From: CAZLMG01 sp964560765 | Lineage (GTDB): Bacteria > Bdellovibrionota_B > Oligoflexia > Oligoflexales > CAZLMG01 | Assembly: GCA_964560765.1 (NCBI GenBank) | Contig: CAZLMG010000065.1 | Span: 1-7,488, forward strand | Length of the DNA stretch: 7,488 bases | Direction: 5' to 3' | The notes under the pieces: generated by a model | Database searches by the model: none | Seen by the model: the letters and a program-made list of their open reading frames with translations, nothing else | Told to the model about the DNA's origin: nothing | Shown: positions 1-4,296 of the stretch, in pieces | Layout of the letters: each line of letters starts with the position of its first letter | Numbering within the stretch: position 1 is the first letter of the stretch | Position numbers and translations under genes: made by a program

Positions 1-105
1 GACGAGACGATTTCCCTTGTGAACTCAAGGGACTATATCGCTAAAAGTTTTCAGTCTAAGGCCAGCGCGGATGATGCCTTTACCATCACCAGGTGCCTAG
101 AGTAG
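1..105 (+). CDS. Possible C-terminal end of an upstream gene (partial)
   Basis: Frame 1 is open from the first base for 34 codons and ends at a TAG at 103-105. The other two plus frames close earlier (TGA at 20-22, TAA at 40-42). The encoded tail is polar and mixed, begins DETISLVNS and ends ITRCLE; I recognise no family in it. The stop lies 27 bases before the next start and no clear promoter separates them, so the two genes may share a transcript. An open run of 34 codons is not rare by chance, so this is a tentative partial gene. The true start is outside the window. Confidence 0.45.
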   Translation, partial: DETISLVNSRDYIAKSFQSKASADDAFTITRCLE

Positions 106-121
106 GATTTTCAGCGTCTGA

Positions 122-128
122 TAGGAGG
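122..128 (+). promoter_or_regulatory. Strong Shine-Dalgarno for the 133-1038 gene
   Basis: TAGGAGG lies 4 bases before the ATG at 133. It is close to the full anti-16S complement and fixes this start. The spacing is slightly short. Confidence 0.8.
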
Positions 129-132
129 CACG

Positions 133-1038
133 ATGCGGCAATCCAGTTCGCAGGTCGTCGAGTGGGTCAAACGATTGTTTCATGATAATGACTCGTCGTT
201 TATCTGGGGACGCAGTTTTCCGACAGAGTTCATCAGACCTGTTGACTGTGACGTTGTTATTGCGTGTGATGAGAGAAATCTAGAGTTCCTGGCAGAGTCT
301 ATTCATTCCATCCTGAACCAAACCAGCGCCCGCTGTATCGTGCATGTCTGTTTTGACTCGGTGCAGGCTGATGTAAGCCACTTTATGCGGACGTTTCCGC
401 AGATTCGCTTTTACAAGACCAATGAATGCCTCGGACCTTTTCGCATCGCCAATGAAATGATGAGATTCTGCCAGACAGACTACGTTGCCATCCAGGATGC
501 AGATGATATCGCTCTACCGACCCGAATTGCCTGCTCCGTCAACGAGCTCAAAATGAAGGGGCGCCATTTTTATGGAGCATTCATGGAGAACTTTTGCGAT
601 CACCGCTATCCCGGGCAGCACATTCGCGAAAAATCTATGACCGCCCCATGGCATCATAGCGGTATATTATGGGCGGTATGCCCAGAAGGAGCTCTTATCA
701 ACGGGACGCTGGTGTTTCATCGAGCTCGATTTGTCGAACTGGAAGGCTACGGCGATCTCGTGTGCAGCGGCGATGTCGACTTCTGCAACCGGATCAATTT
801 CGGCCGCGAAAGAAAAATCATTAGTAACAAGTTGGTGGCTTTGCGCCGCCTGCACAACAAGAGCCTGACAGCGTCTACCTTCGCGCCCGGAACCTCCCTG
901 CGAAGTGATATTGATCGCGTCGTTATTCAGCGCTACCAGGACTTACAAGCCAAAAAGGCGACGCCCGCGAGCCTGGGCGCCCTGTCGCAGCATCTCATGA
1001 ATCCAAAAATGCATCCCATCGAACGAAACGAGGGTTAG
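133..1038 (+). CDS. Single-domain family 2-like (GT-A) glycosyltransferase
   Basis: This 301-residue protein most likely transfers a sugar from a nucleotide-sugar donor to a growing glycan in the cytoplasm. A GT-A fold starts near residue 38 with the first beta strand and helix (DVVIACDERNLEFLAESIHS), typical of GT2 enzymes. A metal-binding DxD follows at D122/D124, within QDADD. The acceptor-side segment GALINGTLVF at 186-195 comes next, then GDVDF at 213-217, where the ED-type catalytic base is expected. An RRLHNKS segment at 238-244 could supply the late metal-contacting histidine. The roughly 37 residues before the fold and the 50 after it are unassigned. There is no signal peptide or membrane helix. 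The length suits a stand-alone GT2. The ATG is supported by a strong Shine-Dalgarno. The stop overlaps the stop of the opposing gene. Donor and acceptor cannot be told from sequence. Confidence 0.88.
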   Translation: MRQSSSQVVEWVKRLFHDNDSSFIWGRSFPTEFIRPVDCDVVIACDERNLEFLAESIHSILNQTSARCIVHVCFDSVQADVSHFMRTFPQIRFYKTNECLGPFRIANEMMRFCQTDYVAIQDADDIALPTRIACSVNELKMKGRHFYGAFMENFCDHRYPGQHIREKSMTAPWHHSGILWAVCPEGALINGTLVFHRARFVELEGYGDLVCSGDVDFCNRINFGRERKIISNKLVALRRLHNKSLTASTFAPGTSLRSDIDRVVIQRYQDLQAKKATPASLGALSQHLMNPKMHPIERNEG

Positions 1039-4000
1039 GGTCGAATCCAAGGCGAAGTTAGCTTTAGCAAACTCTTGCGCAGAAGAGCGCGGGATCTTGG
1101 AAACTGACGCAAAAAATCGTCCACTTTATCAGCCATCTCATGCCCGATCTTACGTTGCGGCCTACCATGGCGCTGAGGAGGCAGACTTGGCGTCGCCATC
1201 GGCATCGGCTCTGAGATCATTTGCCTGAGATACTCCTCCATGAAAGCGGCATTCGTGTCCTTGGAGACGAATTCGCGGAGAATGTACTCTTTGGACTCTC
1301 GATGCCCACTTCTGGTCCAGGAGGATTCTTCCACAGTCATTTTCAGAAGGTTAAATGGATATACAGCAGTCGCATGGCCGAGATTACGCAGGCGCAAAAA
1401 CAGTCGCCAGCCCTCAAACGTGTGACGGACGTCGGAAAAGCCGCCGATGTCGCGCAAAATACGTGTTCGAAACAGGGAAGGAAGTTCGCCTAGGACATTT
1501 TGCTCGAATCCAGCTTGAGATATGGGACCGCCCGCGGGCTCAAAGTCATGTAGCTTATATTGCACGCCGTCGGCCCGCTGAATCATGACCGTAGCGTGAC
1601 AGGACACAGCAGCCAGGTTCCTATTGGAATCAGCAACTTCTACGAGGCTGCGCACAAGCCAAGGTTTGGCCTCATGTAAACTTGAGAACGGCAGGTAGTA
1701 AGGGCTACTGGCGTGCTCTAACATGCTATTGTGGGCGCCAAGATCGTCGCGCATGACCACACGAACCCCAGGGAACTCCTCAACTAAGCGTCGGATAGTG
1801 TCTTGAATCCTGGTTGCGTCGCCTTCATCTGCACAGACCAGAATCTCCAAATTCTGATGCACCTGACTCTTTATGGAAAGCAAGGAAGCCCGAGCCAGTT
1901 TATAGTCGCAACCTTGGACGGCGAAACCGACCGTCACGGGGACTTGACTCACATCGACTGCTTCGGCTGCCGTCGAGCGGCGTTCAGCTATCTCTCGGTA
2001 GCGCGCCAAAATTTCACTTTCGCGACTAAGCGGCCATGTCGCCTTTTGTGCCCTGTCAATCCACGCACCTCGGGTCTGCAAATCAGCTGCCAAATATTGA
2101 TCGATCTTTTGGCGCAGGGACTTAGAGTCCAGCTCGAATCCAATATCATCGATCAGACCATCGTCACGGAGAACATCGCAAAGCGCACCGTAGCGACCAA
2201 CGAGAAACGGTATGCGATTGATAGCGCACTCAACCACCGTGTAGCCAAACGTCTCCGCACGAGAAGGAATCACCGCCAGCCGCGATCCGGTCCCCAAATA
2301 TTCCAGTGCCGCAGCTCGGTCAAAATTCGTGATGACCTTGTACTCCCTTGCCTGCAGTAAGGTTGGCGGTACGGTCTTGGGTAGCTTCAGACTCTTGATG
2401 AGCCCATAGGGCCCAATGAACGTAATTTTAATTCCGGGAGGCAGTGACTCCACCGCCGCGATAAAGAGATCCGCTCCCTTTCGCTCCTCAATTCGACCGA
2501 AGAAAACAACCTCATCGATGGGGCTACTCGGTGTATCCTGCTCCTTGGCGGGCATCGGGAGCGTTAGGACTTCGGCCTGCGGTAGATGCCAGCCGTAGTC
2601 CCGATAAAAGTCGATGATGTATCGACTAGGAGCTAACAGATAAGGAGCAGCTTCACAGGCTTGCTGCTCCATGTATTCTGTCGATATCTTGTGCCAGCTT
2701 ATCGGGTGAGCTTTGTTTTGCAACCGTCCCCAGCTAGACGGACCGTGCAGGCGCAGGACTAGGTTTTTGATGTTACCCTTGTATCGGTTTCTTTGCACGG
2801 TCAGAAAACCAGGAGCATTCCAATCAGAGATCTCAACGATATCAAACTTGCGTTCATCGTTTAACACCTGCAGCGCGCGATCAATCATTCGCGATGATTC
2901 ATAGGCGCGATCTTTACGGCGCTTGGGAATGTCGGGGCCGAACTCCCCAACATCCCGGATCTCAATGGACTCGCGGTCCAGCATGCTCTTTAAGTCCGCA
3001 AAAGACGTGTTGGATTCGCAATCGCCCGCATACAAAATCGTCACCCGCCATCCGTCTCGAGTCAGCAGGCGAGCCAAGAGCAGGTTGTAAGATCCGATGC
3101 CGCAAGTGGCGTCCACATAATCCAGCATATTGGCCACGATGCAAATGCTTGGGTGCTTTATCAGCTCCCGCATCTCTCGCGCCTCTCGCGCCTGCTGCGA
3201 TGCTTCAGTATCCCAGGCTGTATCCTCCTGACGGCCTCGAAAATACTCAAAGACATCCCGATGCAACGCCGACTTGTCGCTAGCCCACATGAGCGGACGG
3301 TCCCCGTCGGCCGATAGATCGGAAATAGGATCAAAGCTGTGCTTTTGGAGAATGTGGCTACGGACTCCGTAGCCGCGGTTCTGCGGAGCCCCGTGCCAAA
3401 GATGAAGGGCATCACCTGGTACATAGGACACGGCCCCCTGAACTACATTGGAGATGGTTTGCGCCCAAGCGTGGTAATGCGCAGCCTGTTCGGGCGTCAT
3501 CGCTTGCCGTTGTGGCGCCTCGCTGCCACCCACTGCCCCCAGGAAGAACAGTACGTCGCCGCCGCCCAAGATCGCACGGTCATACCACCCAATTGTTTGC
3601 GCGAGCTCTTTTCGCATGACCCACGCACCACCCGGAAATCCGAATAGCTCAGGCAGTTCAAAAACCCGCGAGCCGTGCACTTGCCAGTTCTTACCGGCAC
3701 CAACGATCATGGCGCCATCCTCTTCGTACCTATAGGGGCAAATTTCCGGATCGATGCTGGTACTGCCCTTAGGCAGTCGCACAAACCGCGAAAAAGCTTG
3801 AGCCACCGGCACCCGCTCCATCGCCTGTTGGATGCTTTCTTTGAAAGTTGGCGACGTAAACAAGATGTCAGCATCACTAAATAAAATTGCTTTGCAACTC
3901 TCCGGTAATCGACGCGCCCCAAGATTGAACAAGCGCTCTTTGTGCCACAGTGCGCTGTCAGAGGTGACGTGAATGTGAATTTCTGCGTCGTCACTTGTAA

Positions 4001-4154
4001 GATTGGGCGCCTCACCTTCCCGAGTTAGCTCAACCGTCAGAAGCGGAATTCCATGAGCCGCTAGACCGCTGCGAAAGTGCCGATAATTCACAATTTTCGT
4101 TTGAAAATTGACCGGATTGAAGTAGCAGCAAATCGCCCAGAGATCCGACGTCAT
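1035..4154 (-). CDS. Three-domain glycosyltransferase fusion (GT-A + GT4 + degenerate GT2)
   Basis: This 1039-residue cytoplasmic protein has three domains in order. Residues 1-310 form a GT-A domain starting WAICCYFNP, with WHKERLFNLG at 70-79, a DxD at D94/D96, PGGAW at 174-178, GGGD at 197-200 and HLWHG at 251-255. Residues 336-725 form a GT4-type GT-B domain with glycine loop CGIGSY at 351-356, a donor-lobe start FFGRIEERKG at 551-560 and the EX7E pair E634/E642. Residues 738-960 have the outline of a GT2 fold, including IGGF at 903-906, but the DxD is replaced by S824/L826 and the ED base by E914/G915, so this domain is probably inactive. A charged helical linker (about 315-333) joins the first two domains. 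The last 47 residues are strongly basic. Start: ATG at 4154 with GGAG 6 bases upstream and a good promoter. Two sugar transfers in series by one polypeptide is an inference. Confidence 0.9.
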   Translation of the reverse strand: MTSDLWAICCYFNPVNFQTKIVNYRHFRSGLAAHGIPLLTVELTREGEAPNLTSDDAEIHIHVTSDSALWHKERLFNLGARRLPESCKAILFSDADILFTSPTFKESIQQAMERVPVAQAFSRFVRLPKGSTSIDPEICPYRYEEDGAMIVGAGKNWQVHGSRVFELPELFGFPGGAWVMRKELAQTIGWYDRAILGGGDVLFFLGAVGGSEAPQRQAMTPEQAAHYHAWAQTISNVVQGAVSYVPGDALHLWHGAPQNRGYGVRSHILQKHSFDPISDLSADGDRPLMWASDKSALHRDVFEYFRGRQEDTAWDTEASQQAREAREMRELIKHPSICIVANMLDYVDATCGIGSYNLLLARLLTRDGWRVTILYAGDCESNTSFADLKSMLDRESIEIRDVGEFGPDIPKRRKDRAYESSRMIDRALQVLNDERKFDIVEISDWNAPGFLTVQRNRYKGNIKNLVLRLHGPSSWGRLQNKAHPISWHKISTEYMEQQACEAAPYLLAPSRYIIDFYRDYGWHLPQAEVLTLPMPAKEQDTPSSPIDEVVFFGRIEERKGADLFIAAVESLPPGIKITFIGPYGLIKSLKLPKTVPPTLLQAREYKVITNFDRAAALEYLGTGSRLAVIPSRAETFGYTVVECAINRIPFLVGRYGALCDVLRDDGLIDDIGFELDSKSLRQKIDQYLAADLQTRGAWIDRAQKATWPLSRESEILARYREIAERRSTAAEAVDVSQVPVTVGFAVQGCDYKLARASLLSIKSQVHQNLEILVCADEGDATRIQDTIRRLVEEFPGVRVVMRDDLGAHNSMLEHASSPYYLPFSSLHEAKPWLVRSLVEVADSNRNLAAVSCHATVMIQRADGVQYKLHDFEPAGGPISQAGFEQNVLGELPSLFRTRILRDIGGFSDVRHTFEGWRLFLRLRNLGHATAVYPFNLLKMTVEESSWTRSGHRESKEYILREFVSKDTNAAFMEEYLRQMISEPMPMATPSLPPQRHGRPQRKIGHEMADKVDDFLRQFPRSRALLRKSLLKLTSPWIRP
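3174..3191. repeat. 9-bp perfect tandem repeat in the interdomain linker
   Basis: CTCTCGCGC occurs twice in direct succession. It is in frame in the minus-strand gene, where it encodes the repeated AREARE segment near residues 322-327, in the linker between the GT-A and GT4 domains. Slippage here would change linker length by three residues without breaking the frame. Confidence 0.75.
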
Positions 4155-4160
4155 AGTTTA

Positions 4161-4164
4161 CTCC
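4161..4164 (-). promoter_or_regulatory. Shine-Dalgarno for the three-domain glycosyltransferase
   Basis: Read on the minus strand, GGAG lies 6 bases before the ATG whose first base is 4154. This supports that start. Confidence 0.65.
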
Positions 4165-4184
4165 GAAAGACGAACATTTCCGCC

Positions 4185-4213
4185 AGGATATCGCGCTGCA
4201 TGAGCGGCATCAA
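4185..4213 (-). promoter_or_regulatory. Candidate sigma70 promoter for the minus-strand gene
   Basis: On the minus strand, TTGATG (4213-4208) and TATCCT (4190-4185) are separated by 17 bases. Each matches the consensus at 4 of 6 positions. Transcription would begin near 4178, giving a leader of about 24 bases that contains the Shine-Dalgarno. Placement between two divergent starts supports the call; it rests on pattern only. Confidence 0.5.
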
Positions 4214-4239
4214 TAGCAACGTTCCGTGTTCATGCCCGA

Positions 4240-4268
4240 TTGACGGTACTCTAGTCGCTCTGTAAGGT
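4240..4268 (+). promoter_or_regulatory. Candidate sigma70 promoter for the 4297 gene
   Basis: TTGACG (4240-4245) matches the -35 consensus at 5 of 6 positions. TAAGGT (4263-4268), 17 bases on, is a weak -10 (3 of 6). Transcription would begin about 20 bases before the start codon, leaving a very short leader with no evident Shine-Dalgarno. It is back-to-back with the minus-strand promoter. Confidence 0.35.
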
Positions 4269-4296
4269 ATCAGCCATCATTCTAACAAATAAAAGC

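Noticed and set aside
1053..1072. GTTAGCTTTAGCAAAC-like dyad as a bidirectional terminator between the convergent genes
   Set aside because: The arms leave a loop of only two bases and contain a mismatch, and no T-run follows. It also lies inside the minus-strand coding sequence.
1803..2360. 185-codon plus-strand open frame opposite the large minus-strand gene
   Set aside because: It lies wholly within the GT4-to-GT2 part of the minus-strand protein, which has clear family motifs. The plus-strand translation is rich in Cys, Arg and His with no recognisable domain, as expected of an antisense shadow.
4194..4206. CGCT-gcatg-AGCG dyad within the spacer of the minus-strand promoter as an operator
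   Set aside because: The arms are only 4 bp and do not extend. Such a dyad is expected by chance in a region of this size.
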